From assembly GCA_902362375.1 (NCBI GenBank), contig CABIVS010000006.1, positions 186,001 through 250,000 of the forward strand: a DNA stretch of 64,000 bases. Reading direction: 5' to 3'. Positions 26,842 through 36,780 of the stretch are shown piece by piece. Within the stretch, counting starts at the first letter, position 1, and each line of letters begins with the position of its first letter. The position numbers and the translations under genes were made by a program. Under the pieces are notes generated by a model. That model saw nothing but the letters and a program-made list of their open reading frames with translations, had not been told where the DNA came from and did no database searches. Source of the stretch: Bacteroidaceae bacterium (lineage in GTDB: Bacteria; Bacteroidota; Bacteroidia; Bacteroidales; Bacteroidaceae).

Positions 26842-27049
26842 GATGAATAATAGATAATGTTTAACCTTTTAAAAAATAATAGATGAAAACAGCTCCTTCA
26901 TGAACCTCCCCAAAATGATAGAAGCACTCCAAAGGAATGCCTCTATCCGCAATCCGGACGGATATTCATAAGCTTCGACCCAAATGAATAACGTATCGCG
27001 CATTGCTTGTTTTTAATAACTTTAGTCAATTACTAAAACGCACAAATTT
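26842..27049. other. Gap between the anti-sigma gene and SusC
   Basis: This 208-bp stretch should hold the sigma-dependent promoter of the uptake operon, but no TAnnTTTG is seen close to the SusC start, as expected if the ECF factor uses another motif. Two weak signs are a 23-codon frame (26900-26971) and the paired words TATCCG/CGGATA around 26944-26965. Neither is convincing. Confidence 0.35.
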
Positions 27050-30000
27050 ATGAATAATCTTCTTATTTGTAAAGGGATAAGTAAAAATAGCTGTTCGTTT
27101 TTAGCTTTTTTACTATTCACCTTCATTTTAATAGCTCCGGCTGCTGCTCAGACATTGAAAGAGCATGATATTACGCTTCGTGTGCAAAACGAGCCGGTAG
27201 AGAGTGTTTTCAATAAAATCAGCAAACAGACTAATTTTAAGTTTCTCTATGATCAGGAGACGGTGAACAAGGCTCCGAGAGTTTCTTTCGACATTAAAAA
27301 TGCTTCATTAAAACAGATTCTGGGAGAAATTACTTCCCAGGCCAAGCTTTATTTTAATAGGACCGATCATACAATTGCTGTTAGCAAACAGCCGCTTAAG
27401 AAAGAAGAAACTGCTCAACGTACACGTACTATACAAGGTATTGTTGCAGATGATAAAGGAGAACCGGTGATTGGTGCCAGTGTACAGATTAAGGGAGAGG
27501 GTAGTGGTACGATTACCGATATCGACGGACGTTACTCAATCATGAATGTACCGGAGTCTGCAACATTGACCATCTCTTATATTGGATATAAAACGGTAAA
27601 TATCTCTGCAAAGGATAAAAATACGGCGAAAATCACGTTGGTAGAAGATAGTAAGATGATTGATGAGGTAGTAGTGGTGGGATATGGAGTTCAGAGGAAA
27701 AGAGACGTCTCTACTTCTATTTCTTCCGTGAAAGCTGAACAAATTGCGGACGTTTCTGCTTCAGACTTTCGTCAGGCGTTGGCGGGTAAGATGCCGGGGG
27801 TACAGGTTACACAGCCAAGTGGTGATCCGGAGGGAAGTGTAAGTATCCGTGTTCGTGGTATCAGTACGGTTAATGCCGGTAGTGATCCTCTTTATATTAT
27901 TGATGGCGTGCCGGTAGAACGTGGATTTGCCAATCTGAATAATAATGATGTCGAATCTGTGGAAGTTTTGAAAGATGCTTCGTCGGCAGCTATTTATGGT
28001 AGTCGCGGTTCCAACGGTGTCATTATTATCACGACCAAGCAGGGACAATCGGAAAAGATGAAAGTGCAGTATGATGGATATTATGGCATCCAGAGTGTTT
28101 CGAAGAAACTTTCAATGATGAATGCATATCAGTTTGCCGAATTTGCAAAGGATGGTCATGACAACGCTTATCTGGATGCTAATCCCGGAGGGTCACCGGA
28201 TGACCCGAACGGAATGCGCCCGAACTCATGGGAACGTATTCCTACCGAACTCTTTCCCTATCTGAATGGTGATAAGGGGTTGACGGATACGGATTGGCAA
28301 GATGCTATTTTTCGTACTGCTGCTACTACCAGCCACAATGTTTCTATTTCCGGCAGAGGAAAAACAGTCGGCTATTTCATTTCTGCCAACTATTATGATA
28401 AAGAGGGTATTATAATTAATTCCGACTTTAAGAAATATAGTATGCGTATGAATTTGGACGGGAAATATAAAAGACTGAAATTCGGTCTGAATTTCTCGCC
28501 TTCCTATTCTACTTCCAATCGGGTAGATGCTTCCGGATCTAATGGTATTGTGCAATCGGCATTGATGATGCCTCCGGTATGGCCGGTGTATAATGCGGAT
28601 GGCAGCTATAATTATCAGGGAAACGGCTATTGGAGAATTGGAAATGACTATCAGCATAATGCCGTATTGAACCCGGTAGCCATGGCAAACTTACAATCGG
28701 ATGTCGTAGACCGTATGGCGATTGTCGGAAAAGTTTTTGCTGAATTGGAATTGTATAAAGGGCTTACCTATAACATTTCTTTTGGTGGCGATTATTACGG
28801 TTCGCATAATGACCAATATCGTTCTTCGGAACTTCCTTTATTGGGACAGAAGTATTATGATGTAAAGTCAAATCCGACAGCCTACAGTTCATCAGGTTTT
28901 TATTTCAACTGGTTGGTGGAGAATAAAATCAATTATAACACAACGATTAAAGATGCTCATTCTATCAATGTGGTCTTAGTGCAATCGGCTCAAAAAGAGA
29001 CATATAAAGGAGATAATGTGACGGCGACCGATTTCCCGAACGACTATATACAAACAATTTCCGGAGGTACGGTGACGAAAGGTGCATCTGATAAAACCCA
29101 ATGGACGATTGCTTCTTATCTGGCACGTATGCAGTACAGCTATAAAGGTAAATATATGGCTTCGGCAGCTATTCGTGCAGACGGTTCTTCCCGTTTTGGA
29201 AAGAACAATCGGTGGGGATATTTTCCTTCAGCTTCTTTGGCGTGGAGAATAAGCGGAGAAGACTTCTTTACGAAGGCTAGGTATCTGTCGTTTGTTGATG
29301 ATTTGAAGTTAAGAGCAAGTTATGGAGTGACCGGTAACTTCCAGATTGGCAATTATGATCATTTGTCTCTGATGGCTTTGGATAATTATGTGCTTGGTAC
29401 AGGAAACGGACAATTAGTGAATGGTTACAAGCCAAGTACCATAAAGAATGAAGATTTGAGTTGGGAAAAGAATGCGATGGTGAATGTGGGCATCGATTTA
29501 CAGATGTTCAAAGGATTGCTGGGACTGACTGTGGATTATTATAATACCAATACCTCTAATATGTTATTGAATGTACCGGTTCCTCACCTGACCGGATATA
29601 GCACTGCATTGATGAATATCGGTAAAGTGAATAATAGGGGATGGGAAGTTGCCTTGACCTCGCAGAAGAATATAACTAAAGATTTCGGTTATTCATTCAA
29701 TGCCAATTATGCCACTAATACGAACGAAGTGAAGGCACTCGGTCCGGGTAATGCTCCTATCATATCTACCGGTAGCGTAGATCATGCTTATTACATAACG
29801 AAAGTCGGTGAACCTATCGGATGTTATTATCTGTTGGTGCAGGATGGAATTTTCTCCAATGAAGAAGAATTAAAGAAGTATCCTCATTTTAGCAATACCC
29901 AGCCGGGAGATTTCCGCTTTGTGGATGTCGACGGGGATGGAGTGATGGACTTGGATAAAGACCGTACGATCGTAGGTAACTATATGCCCGATTTTACTTA

Positions 30001-30493
30001 TGGGTTTGGTGGTAAAGTCTGGTTTAAGGGATTTGACCTTGATTTTAATTTTCAAGGAGTATATGGTAATGAGATTCTGAATCTGAATCGTCGTTACATT
30101 GATAATCTGGAAGGTAATACCAATGGCACCACTATAGCCTTGAACCGTTGGAAAAGTCCGGAAGATCCGGGAAACGGTCAGGTGAACCGCGCCAATCGTA
30201 AGTCAAAGGGGTATAATGGCCGTACTTCAACCTGGCATCTGGAAGATGGTTCTTATCTGCGATTGCAGAATGTGACGCTAGGATATACCTTGCCGAAGAA
30301 CCTGACTCAACGCTTTTTCGTGGAAAAATTGAGAGTTTACGTTTCAGGACAAAACTTGTGGACTTCGACTGGCTATAGCGGATATAATCCGGAAGTAAAT
30401 GCACGTCCGAGTAATTCTCTTTCACCGGGTGAGGATTATGGAACTTATCCATTGGCTAAAACATTCTTGTTTGGGCTGAACATAACACTTTAA
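27050..30493 (+). CDS. SusC-like TonB-dependent outer-membrane transporter with STN domain
   Basis: This 1147-residue protein has a signal peptide (cut near AAAQ, about residue 34), then an STN domain (residues about 40-120: ITLRVQNEPVESVFNKISKQ). A CarboxypepD_reg-like domain (IQGIVADDKGEPVIGASVQI), the TonB-box-like MIDEVVVVGYGVQRKRDVST, a plug domain with the IDGVPVERGFANLNNNDVES segment and a C-terminal 22-strand barrel follow. The STN domain contacts the FecR protein in the periplasm and passes on the ligand signal. The usual length without STN is about 1000 residues, which explains the extra size. It forms a pair with the SusD 23 bp downstream. The ligand is not known; see the locus finding. 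Confidence 0.95.
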   Translation: MNNLLICKGISKNSCSFLAFLLFTFILIAPAAAQTLKEHDITLRVQNEPVESVFNKISKQTNFKFLYDQETVNKAPRVSFDIKNASLKQILGEITSQAKLYFNRTDHTIAVSKQPLKKEETAQRTRTIQGIVADDKGEPVIGASVQIKGEGSGTITDIDGRYSIMNVPESATLTISYIGYKTVNISAKDKNTAKITLVEDSKMIDEVVVVGYGVQRKRDVSTSISSVKAEQIADVSASDFRQALAGKMPGVQVTQPSGDPEGSVSIRVRGISTVNAGSDPLYIIDGVPVERGFANLNNNDVESVEVLKDASSAAIYGSRGSNGVIIITTKQGQSEKMKVQYDGYYGIQSVSKKLSMMNAYQFAEFAKDGHDNAYLDANPGGSPDDPNGMRPNSWERIPTELFPYLNGDKGLTDTDWQDAIFRTAATTSHNVSISGRGKTVGYFISANYYDKEGIIINSDFKKYSMRMNLDGKYKRLKFGLNFSPSYSTSNRVDASGSNGIVQSALMMPPVWPVYNADGSYNYQGNGYWRIGNDYQHNAVLNPVAMANLQSDVVDRMAIVGKVFAELELYKGLTYNISFGGDYYGSHNDQYRSSELPLLGQKYYDVKSNPTAYSSSGFYFNWLVENKINYNTTIKDAHSINVVLVQSAQKETYKGDNVTATDFPNDYIQTISGGTVTKGASDKTQWTIASYLARMQYSYKGKYMASAAIRADGSSRFGKNNRWGYFPSASLAWRISGEDFFTKARYLSFVDDLKLRASYGVTGNFQIGNYDHLSLMALDNYVLGTGNGQLVNGYKPSTIKNEDLSWEKNAMVNVGIDLQMFKGLLGLTVDYYNTNTSNMLLNVPVPHLTGYSTALMNIGKVNNRGWEVALTSQKNITKDFGYSFNANYATNTNEVKALGPGNAPIISTGSVDHAYYITKVGEPIGCYYLLVQDGIFSNEEELKKYPHFSNTQPGDFRFVDVDGDGVMDLDKDRTIVGNYMPDFTYGFGGKVWFKGFDLDFNFQGVYGNEILNLNRRYIDNLEGNTNGTTIALNRWKSPEDPGNGQVNRANRKSKGYNGRTSTWHLEDGSYLRLQNVTLGYTLPKNLTQRFFVEKLRVYVSGQNLWTSTGYSGYNPEVNARPSNSLSPGEDYGTYPLAKTFLFGLNITL

Positions 30494-30516
30494 TCATCCT
30501 TTAAAATACACGTTAT

Positions 30517-31908
30517 ATGAAAAAATATAAACTAATACTACTCCTATCAACTGCCTTGTTATCAGTTGCTTGTACAGATAGTTTCTTCGATTTGGAACCG
30601 AGTAGCAGTGTGCCTACCGACAAGGTATATAAGACAGCGGAAGATTTTAATGTAGCCGTGATAGGATGTTACTCCAAATTGCAGACACAAGTTTCCTATT
30701 TTACAGAGTGTTGCGAATATCGGAGTGATAATCTGACATTGAGTGCGCCCACCGCCGGAACTCAAGACCGTTATGATATCGATCAGTTTGCAGATAAAGC
30801 CTCTAACGGAATTCTGGAAGATGCTTGGGCGAACTTTAATAATGGAGTCTATCGTTGCAATCTTGTATTAGATAGAATTGATGAGGCCAACTTCGATGCG
30901 ACTCTGAAAAAACAATATAAAGGCGAAGCTCTTTTCATCCGTGCCCTTACTTATTTTAATATGTATCGTTTGTGGGGAGGGATACCGATGACTAATAAGG
31001 TAGTGACAGTGACTGAAGCTCTTAAAATCGGGCGCAGTTCCGATCAACAGGTTTATGATTTTCTTGTCGGTGATTTGAATCAGGTTATTAATGAAAATAT
31101 GTTGCCGTCTTCTTATACAAGTGCCGATATGGGACGTGTGACTTCCGGTGCTGCAATGGCATTGCTCGGCAAGATTTACCTGACTTTCCATAAATGGACG
31201 GAGGCTCGCAATGTGCTATCTCAACTAGTGGGTCGGTATTCTTTAATGACTACTCCCGAACAAGTGTTTGACGTGAACAATAAAATGAATGATGAGATTA
31301 TTTTTGCTGTTCGCTTTAATAAAGATGTTGAAGGAGAAGGACATGGATATTGGTTCTCTATTATTAACCTGACTGATGATACCAATCAGACAAAGTCTCT
31401 GAAAGAGTGTTACAAAGAGGGAGATAAGCGCAAAGATCTGATTACCTATGTAAAGGTGGAAGATAAAGTATGCGTGATGAATAAATTTAAAGATGTCAAA
31501 AGTGCGACCTATAATACGGTCGGTAATGACCAGATTATTCTCCGTTATGCCGATGTGTTGTTGATGTACGCCGAAGCTTTGAATGAAATCAGTTATAGTA
31601 ATTTGCAGAATTCAGAAGCTATGGTTGCTTTGAATGCCGTACATACCCGTGCCGGATTGTCTCCGCTTCAGATAACAGAGCTTCCCGATCAGGATAGTTT
31701 CCGTAAAGCGATTATGTTGGAACGTCAACAGGAGTTTCCTTATGAGGGACAGCGTTGGTTCGATTTGGTACGTATGGGAGGTGCTAAGGAGGCTATGAAA
31801 GCAGAAGGACATATTATTCAGGACTATCAATTTCTGTATCCTATTCCAAAAACGGAGTTGGAAAGAATAAACAACACAGAACTGTTGTGGCAGAATACGG
31901 GATATTAA
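30517..31908 (+). CDS. SusD-like outer-membrane nutrient-binding lipoprotein
   Basis: This 463-residue lipoprotein (lipobox SVAC, about Cys19) has the tetratricopeptide-like SusD fold. The N-terminal SusD_N part includes FFDLEPSSSVPTDKVYKTAE and FNNGVYRCNLVLDRI. The conserved KGEALFIRALTYFNMYRLWG helix follows, and the C-terminal part contains IILRYADVLLMYAEALNEI and ERQQEFPYEGQRWFDLVRMG. Such proteins sit as lids on their SusC partners and hand over ligand. It lies directly after the STN-containing SusC in one operon. Confidence 0.94.
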   Translation: MKKYKLILLLSTALLSVACTDSFFDLEPSSSVPTDKVYKTAEDFNVAVIGCYSKLQTQVSYFTECCEYRSDNLTLSAPTAGTQDRYDIDQFADKASNGILEDAWANFNNGVYRCNLVLDRIDEANFDATLKKQYKGEALFIRALTYFNMYRLWGGIPMTNKVVTVTEALKIGRSSDQQVYDFLVGDLNQVINENMLPSSYTSADMGRVTSGAAMALLGKIYLTFHKWTEARNVLSQLVGRYSLMTTPEQVFDVNNKMNDEIIFAVRFNKDVEGEGHGYWFSIINLTDDTNQTKSLKECYKEGDKRKDLITYVKVEDKVCVMNKFKDVKSATYNTVGNDQIILRYADVLLMYAEALNEISYSNLQNSEAMVALNAVHTRAGLSPLQITELPDQDSFRKAIMLERQQEFPYEGQRWFDLVRMGGAKEAMKAEGHIIQDYQFLYPIPKTELERINNTELLWQNTGY

Positions 31909-31935
31909 TAGGATTAAACTAAAAGAAATCAAACG

Positions 31936-33900
31936 ATGAAAAAAATACTATATAGCTTGTTGTTTATTTTCACGGTAGTCTTTACTGCTTGTGAAGAAGA
32001 TCTGCCAAAGGCAAGTTTCGGTTTATATGAACTGAAGTCACTAACGGCAACAGCCGGAGATATGAATGTGACTCTTTCCTGGGAAGCATACGAGAATGCC
32101 CGTCCGAATGAATATTTGATTCTTTGGACTTCCGGATCATCAGAAGCGGAAGGAGGCGAGATGACTGTGGATGCAAAAACAATGACTGCCACTATCAATA
32201 ATCTGGTGAATGATGTTGCTTACACTTTTTCTGTGCAACCTCGTTATGCAGGAGGATTGGCCAGTAAAACTACTGCTGCCTGTACACCGAAGAATGCAAG
32301 ATATCCGATTTCTGATCTGACGGCAGCAGCCGGCAATGAAAGAGTGCGTTTGAGATGGACGAAACCTGTAAGTGAACGTTTCACTCGCTATCAGGTTACC
32401 GTGAATCCCGGTAATCAGATTATCAATCTGGATGATACTTCATTGGAGGAATACATCGTTGATGGTTTGACTAATGATCAGGAATATACATTCAATGTAG
32501 TCTGTGTTTATCCTACAGGCAATTCTATTGCGGTGGAAACTTCTGCTACTCCCGGATTGATCTATCCTATTCTTGCTAGTACGGAACTGGTTGTGTGGGA
32601 ACCTTCTACCTTTGCTTATAACGATATGTATTTCATGGCTGGTGAAGTGAAATCGGTAAGTTGGGATTTTGGTGATGGTACGACATCAGGAGAAAACAAT
32701 CCGGTACATGCTTTTGCTACTACCGGTACTTATACAGTGGCCGTAACGGTGACTTATGTTAATAATACCACCGAGTCGGGCAGTCTGACTGTCACGGTCG
32801 GCAATTATAAATGGAATTCTGTCGATTTGAACTTCGGTGGGCTTACCGGATATGTAAAGACTTCCAATCCGGTGTTCTCTCCGGATGGAAAAACAATGTA
32901 TATCCCGACATCTACTCCTGCAGGTCATTTGTTTGCTATTGATGTAGTGAGCGGTGAATTTAAGTGGGTGTTTGCTATCAGTCAGATAACCTATGGTGGA
33001 GGTGCGTTGGTGGCTCCTGATGGTACAATCTATCAGTGTGTAAGAAATGCCGCTATTAATAATGTATATGCTATTAATCCGAATGGAACTCAAAAGTGGG
33101 CAGTAAAATTGGATGCTGCGATAGGAGCTTTTCCTGCATTGTCGGTCGATGGTATTCTTTACTGTCTCACCAATAAGAGTACGCTGTATGCGTTGGATGC
33201 ATCCAGTGGTGCTATTAAATGGCAACAATCACTTGACGGAGCAACTGGTAGTGCTGTGGCTATCGATAAAGCCGGAAATGTTTATGCAGGTACAAGTGCT
33301 GCTATTTATGCTTTTAAACCGAATAAGGATCAGATATGGAAATTGGAAGAAGTAAATGTGACGGAACAGGCTACGTTTGCTTTGAAGGAGCAGGTGCTTT
33401 ATGCGACTTTGAAAGGGGGCGGACTTGTTGCTGTTGATATGACAAACGGGACAAAGAAATGGACGTATCCGACTACGAAAGGGGATGCTTATTTCCCGAT
33501 TGCTGATAAAAATGGCAATATCTACTTTACGGAAAAAGGATCGCAGACTGTTCATGCAGTAAATGCCGCCGGATCTAAAATCTGGGAGAAAAATGTGGGT
33601 AATAATTTGAATTACAGTGGAGGTGCTTTGAGTACGGATGGTATTCTTTATGTAGGTACCCAATCGAATAACAAAGTGCTGGGACTCGATATTACTAATG
33701 GCAACATTGTTTTTGAAGAGACTGTGGGGCAACAGGTCATGGCAGCTGTTACCATCGGTCCGGACAAACGGCTTTATTGCGGAACAATCGGATCTAATAA
33801 TATCGGTTCAGTAAAGGCTTTTGCTGTCAATAAGACATTAGCAACAGACTCATGGAGTATTCGTGGTGGTGATATTCAAGGTACAAACCGTCAAAAGTAA
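31936..33900 (+). CDS. Lipoprotein with FN3, PKD and PQQ-like beta-propeller domains
   Basis: In this 654-residue lipoprotein (lipobox VFTAC, about Cys19), two fibronectin-III-like domains span about residues 25-205. A PKD domain (SWDFGDGTTSGENNPVHAFA) lies at about residues 240-290. The C-terminal 350 residues are a PQQ-type propeller of repeated blades such as GHLFAIDVVSGEFKWVF and STLYALDASSGAIKWQQ. It stands where many Sus-like loci have a surface glycan-binding protein, so ligand binding outside the cell is likely. No catalytic residues were identified. There is no sign that a PQQ cofactor is used; the blades only share the fold. Confidence 0.88.
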   Translation: MKKILYSLLFIFTVVFTACEEDLPKASFGLYELKSLTATAGDMNVTLSWEAYENARPNEYLILWTSGSSEAEGGEMTVDAKTMTATINNLVNDVAYTFSVQPRYAGGLASKTTAACTPKNARYPISDLTAAAGNERVRLRWTKPVSERFTRYQVTVNPGNQIINLDDTSLEEYIVDGLTNDQEYTFNVVCVYPTGNSIAVETSATPGLIYPILASTELVVWEPSTFAYNDMYFMAGEVKSVSWDFGDGTTSGENNPVHAFATTGTYTVAVTVTYVNNTTESGSLTVTVGNYKWNSVDLNFGGLTGYVKTSNPVFSPDGKTMYIPTSTPAGHLFAIDVVSGEFKWVFAISQITYGGGALVAPDGTIYQCVRNAAINNVYAINPNGTQKWAVKLDAAIGAFPALSVDGILYCLTNKSTLYALDASSGAIKWQQSLDGATGSAVAIDKAGNVYAGTSAAIYAFKPNKDQIWKLEEVNVTEQATFALKEQVLYATLKGGGLVAVDMTNGTKKWTYPTTKGDAYFPIADKNGNIYFTEKGSQTVHAVNAAGSKIWEKNVGNNLNYSGGALSTDGILYVGTQSNNKVLGLDITNGNIVFEETVGQQVMAAVTIGPDKRLYCGTIGSNNIGSVKAFAVNKTLATDSWSIRGGDIQGTNRQK

Positions 33901-33906
33901 GCGATA

Positions 33907-34788
33907 ATGAGAGTTTCTGTTTTTATCTTATTTATGGCGATGACAATAGGGTTATATGCACAGAAATATAAAGTAGGTACGACTACAGCTTTGTGGAAAG
34001 TACCTGCTTCCACAGACTTTTCTCAAGCCCGGTCTGTGGGGGTGGAGTATGTGGAAGTAGCATTTAACCAGTGTTATAGAGGAGTTCCGGCAGGTGAAGT
34101 CATCCCTCGTATCCGGGATATGAAAGCAAAAATTGATAGTGCCGGTATCAAGGTCTGGTCTATACATCTTCCTTTCTCACGCACGTTGGACATATCGGTG
34201 CTGGATGAAAAGAAAAGGAAAGAAAATGTAGATTTTATGGCGGAGATGATTGGACAGTGCGCTCAATTTCAGCCGAAGTGTTTAGTGTTGCATCCTAGTT
34301 CCGAACCTATCGCTGACAGTATTCGGGCACAAAGAATAGCTAATGCTTCCCGGTCTATCGCTTATCTGAAAAAATATGCGGATCAAATAGGAGCACAGTT
34401 GTGCATCGAAAATCTGCCGAGAACTTGTCTGGGTAATACTCCAGAAGAGCTTTTGGAGATAATCAAAGATATTCCGGGTGTGAAGGTTTGTTTTGATACC
34501 AATCATTATACTAAAGGGACGACAGAGCATTTTGTAAAAACCGTTGGTGAACGTATAGGTACTATACATGCCTCGGACTTTGACTTTGTCAACGAGTGTC
34601 ACTGGCTTCCTACACAAGGTGACATTCAATGGGGAAAGTTAATGCATGCACTCGAAAGAATCGGCTATGAAGGAGTTTTCATGTATGAAGCTACCAAAGA
34701 CCATGAAAACGGCAACACGCGTCCGACACCGGAACGGGTGGTTGAGACTTTCAATAAAATAATTAATGACTATAAAAATCAGAAATAA
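33907..34788 (+). CDS. Exported sugar phosphate isomerase/epimerase-like TIM-barrel protein
   Basis: This 293-residue protein is of the xylose-isomerase-like TIM-barrel superfamily (AP endonuclease family 2 type). A signal peptide (MRVSVFILFMAMTIGLYAQ) precedes it, so it acts in the periplasm. Barrel motifs include VEYVEVAFNQCYRG, VWSIHLPFS, CLVLHPSSEPI, LCIENLPRTCLGNTPEELL, VCFDTNHYTKG and TIHASDFDF, and the acidic and histidine residues could bind a divalent metal. Cytoplasmic relatives isomerise sugars or inosose; the substrate of exported versions is usually unknown. It follows the propeller lipoprotein by 6 bp and precedes the metallo-beta-lactamase-fold gene by 1 bp. Confidence 0.85.
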   Translation: MRVSVFILFMAMTIGLYAQKYKVGTTTALWKVPASTDFSQARSVGVEYVEVAFNQCYRGVPAGEVIPRIRDMKAKIDSAGIKVWSIHLPFSRTLDISVLDEKKRKENVDFMAEMIGQCAQFQPKCLVLHPSSEPIADSIRAQRIANASRSIAYLKKYADQIGAQLCIENLPRTCLGNTPEELLEIIKDIPGVKVCFDTNHYTKGTTEHFVKTVGERIGTIHASDFDFVNECHWLPTQGDIQWGKLMHALERIGYEGVFMYEATKDHENGNTRPTPERVVETFNKIINDYKNQK

Positions 34789-34789
34789 G

Positions 34790-35848
34790 ATGGATATAAT
34801 AAGAAAAATACAATATTTACTGTTTTGCCTTTTGGCAATAGGTTTTGTTGCTTGTGATGATGATGACAGCAACAGTACCGAAACAGGTCATGAAGGAATT
34901 CTTACGCAATTGGCAGAGGAAGTAGATGCCACTGCGGAACAGTTGTGGAGTTCTTCTCCTTTGATTGTCAATGCCGGACGTACCACTACTTTGACCAAGA
35001 TTCAGGGATATGCGGATCAATGTAAAGATGATTATTTCGTCAGTTATCTGAATGGCTTCGATCAGGCGAGTACGAGTATGGAAAAGTGTGATCCGATTAT
35101 CTATTTTTATCGGAGTGCATTTGATCGTGTGATGGATGGAATTAAAAACTCAAAAGTAGAAAATGGTACGGCAGCGATCTGGTTACTCTATAATATGGGA
35201 TATGTGGTAAAAACTCCGTCAGGATGTTTTGCTATTGACATTTCTCATCGTTGGGCGAAAGAACTGGCACCTTATATTGATTTTCTCTGTGTTACCCACA
35301 AACACTCCGATCATTATAACAATGATCTTATCCAGGCTATGTTTGATTTAGGTAAACCGGTGTTGTCCAACTATCTGAAAGACACGACATATCCTTATAC
35401 TGCAAAGGGGGATAAAGATTATGAAATTGGAAAATTCAAGATTAAAACTTGTATCACCGATCACAACAATTCCGGCTTATCTAATTTTGTGACTGTATTT
35501 TCGATTGATTGCGGGGAAGATACTGGTAACTTCGTCTTTATGCATGTAGGAGACTCCAACTATAAACCGGAACAATATACGAATTTGGCTTCTCATGTGA
35601 ATGTCTTGATACCGCGTTATGCTCCCAATGCTCTGACCGAAAATAATATTCTGGGTTCAGGTGCAGGACAGGTGGAACCGGATTATGTCTTGTTATCACA
35701 TATCTTGGAACTGGCTCATGCAGGTGTTGATGAATCGAGATGGTCATTGGATATGGCACTCGAACGGGCTTCGAAGATTAACTGTGAACAGACTTATGTA
35801 CCAATGTGGGGAGAAAAACTGGTCTGGAAAAACAATAAACTGAATTAA
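34790..35848 (+). CDS. Metallo-beta-lactamase-fold lipoprotein
   Basis: This protein of 352 residues has a lipoprotein signal (MDIIRKIQYLLFCLLAIGFV then AC). The MBL-fold domain starts near residue 130. It shows the metal-binding HxHxDH motif as THKHSDHYN, then FVFMHVGDSNYKPEQY with a ligand Asp, and LLSHILELAHAG near the end. Enzymes of this fold include phosphodiesterases, lactonases and other hydrolases. With a glycerophosphodiesterase next door, a phosphoester substrate is plausible. The start is the ATG at 34790; a frame from 34766 overlaps the previous gene and lacks a signal peptide. Confidence 0.86.
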   Translation: MDIIRKIQYLLFCLLAIGFVACDDDDSNSTETGHEGILTQLAEEVDATAEQLWSSSPLIVNAGRTTTLTKIQGYADQCKDDYFVSYLNGFDQASTSMEKCDPIIYFYRSAFDRVMDGIKNSKVENGTAAIWLLYNMGYVVKTPSGCFAIDISHRWAKELAPYIDFLCVTHKHSDHYNNDLIQAMFDLGKPVLSNYLKDTTYPYTAKGDKDYEIGKFKIKTCITDHNNSGLSNFVTVFSIDCGEDTGNFVFMHVGDSNYKPEQYTNLASHVNVLIPRYAPNALTENNILGSGAGQVEPDYVLLSHILELAHAGVDESRWSLDMALERASKINCEQTYVPMWGEKLVWKNNKLN

Positions 35849-35868
35849 AATACTTAATGTTTGAACTT

Positions 35869-36768
35869 ATGAAACGGATATGTAACTTCATACTTCTTCT
35901 GTGTTTGGTGCAACTGGCTGTTGCCCAAAATAGAATAGCTGAAATCAGAGAAAATCTGCTGGGAAATCATCCGGATAAAATATTGGTTGTATCCCACCGG
36001 GCTGACTGGCGTAATGCCCCGGAAAACTCATTGCAAGGTATACAGAATTGCATTGATATGGGTGTCGATATGGTGGAGATCGATTTGAAAAGAACCAAAG
36101 ACGGACATTTAGTAGTGATGCATGATAAAACGATCAATCGTACCATGTCCGGAAAAGGACTGGTGGAAGATTATACATTGGCTGAATTGAAAGCAATGCG
36201 TCTTAAAAATGGAGTGGCTTGTAAGACAAGACATCAGATTCCTACATTGGAAGAAGTGATGTTGCTCTGCAAAGGTAAGATTATGGTAAATATTGATAAG
36301 GGGTATGACTATTTTCAGGAAGCTTATATCATACTCGAAAAGACGGGAACGGTTGACCAATGTGTTATCAAAGCCGGTCTTCCTTATGAACAGGTGAAAG
36401 CCGAAAACGGTGCTGTATTGGACAAAGTGATTTTTATGCCTATAGTACAGTTGCATAAAAAAGGAGCCGAAGCTATTATTGACAGTTATCAGACTCACAT
36501 GAAGCCTGCTGCTTATGAGTTAGTGTTTGATAATGATAGTCCGGAGGTGCTTAATCTGATAAAAAAAGTGCGTGATACAGGTTCTAAATTGTTCATAAAT
36601 TCTCTTTGGCCTGAATTATGCGGTGGTCATGATGACGACCGTGCAGTAGAACTTCATCAACCGGATGAAAGCTGGGGATGGATCATTAATCAGGGAGCCA
36701 AATTAATTCAAACTGACCGTCCTGCCCTCTTATTGGAGTATCTGCGCAAAAAGAAGCTTCACGACTAA
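35869..36768 (+). CDS. Exported glycerophosphodiester phosphodiesterase
   Basis: This 299-residue protein has a signal peptide (MKRICNFILLLCLVQLAVAQ) and a GDPD TIM barrel. Catalytic features are the HR-like opening VVSHRADWRNAPENSL, VDMVEIDLKRTKDGHLVVMH with the Glu-Asp metal ligands and the second His, and the later MVNIDKGYDYF. GDPDs cleave glycerophosphodiesters to glycerol-3-phosphate and an alcohol such as choline, ethanolamine or inositol. Location in the periplasm, plus the antiporter gene 12 bp downstream, suggests that the released phosphate ester is imported. An upstream ATG (35857) would add four residues. Confidence 0.93.
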   Translation: MKRICNFILLLCLVQLAVAQNRIAEIRENLLGNHPDKILVVSHRADWRNAPENSLQGIQNCIDMGVDMVEIDLKRTKDGHLVVMHDKTINRTMSGKGLVEDYTLAELKAMRLKNGVACKTRHQIPTLEEVMLLCKGKIMVNIDKGYDYFQEAYIILEKTGTVDQCVIKAGLPYEQVKAENGAVLDKVIFMPIVQLHKKGAEAIIDSYQTHMKPAAYELVFDNDSPEVLNLIKKVRDTGSKLFINSLWPELCGGHDDDRAVELHQPDESWGWIINQGAKLIQTDRPALLLEYLRKKKLHD

Positions 36769-36780
36769 ATAGACTTTCTC

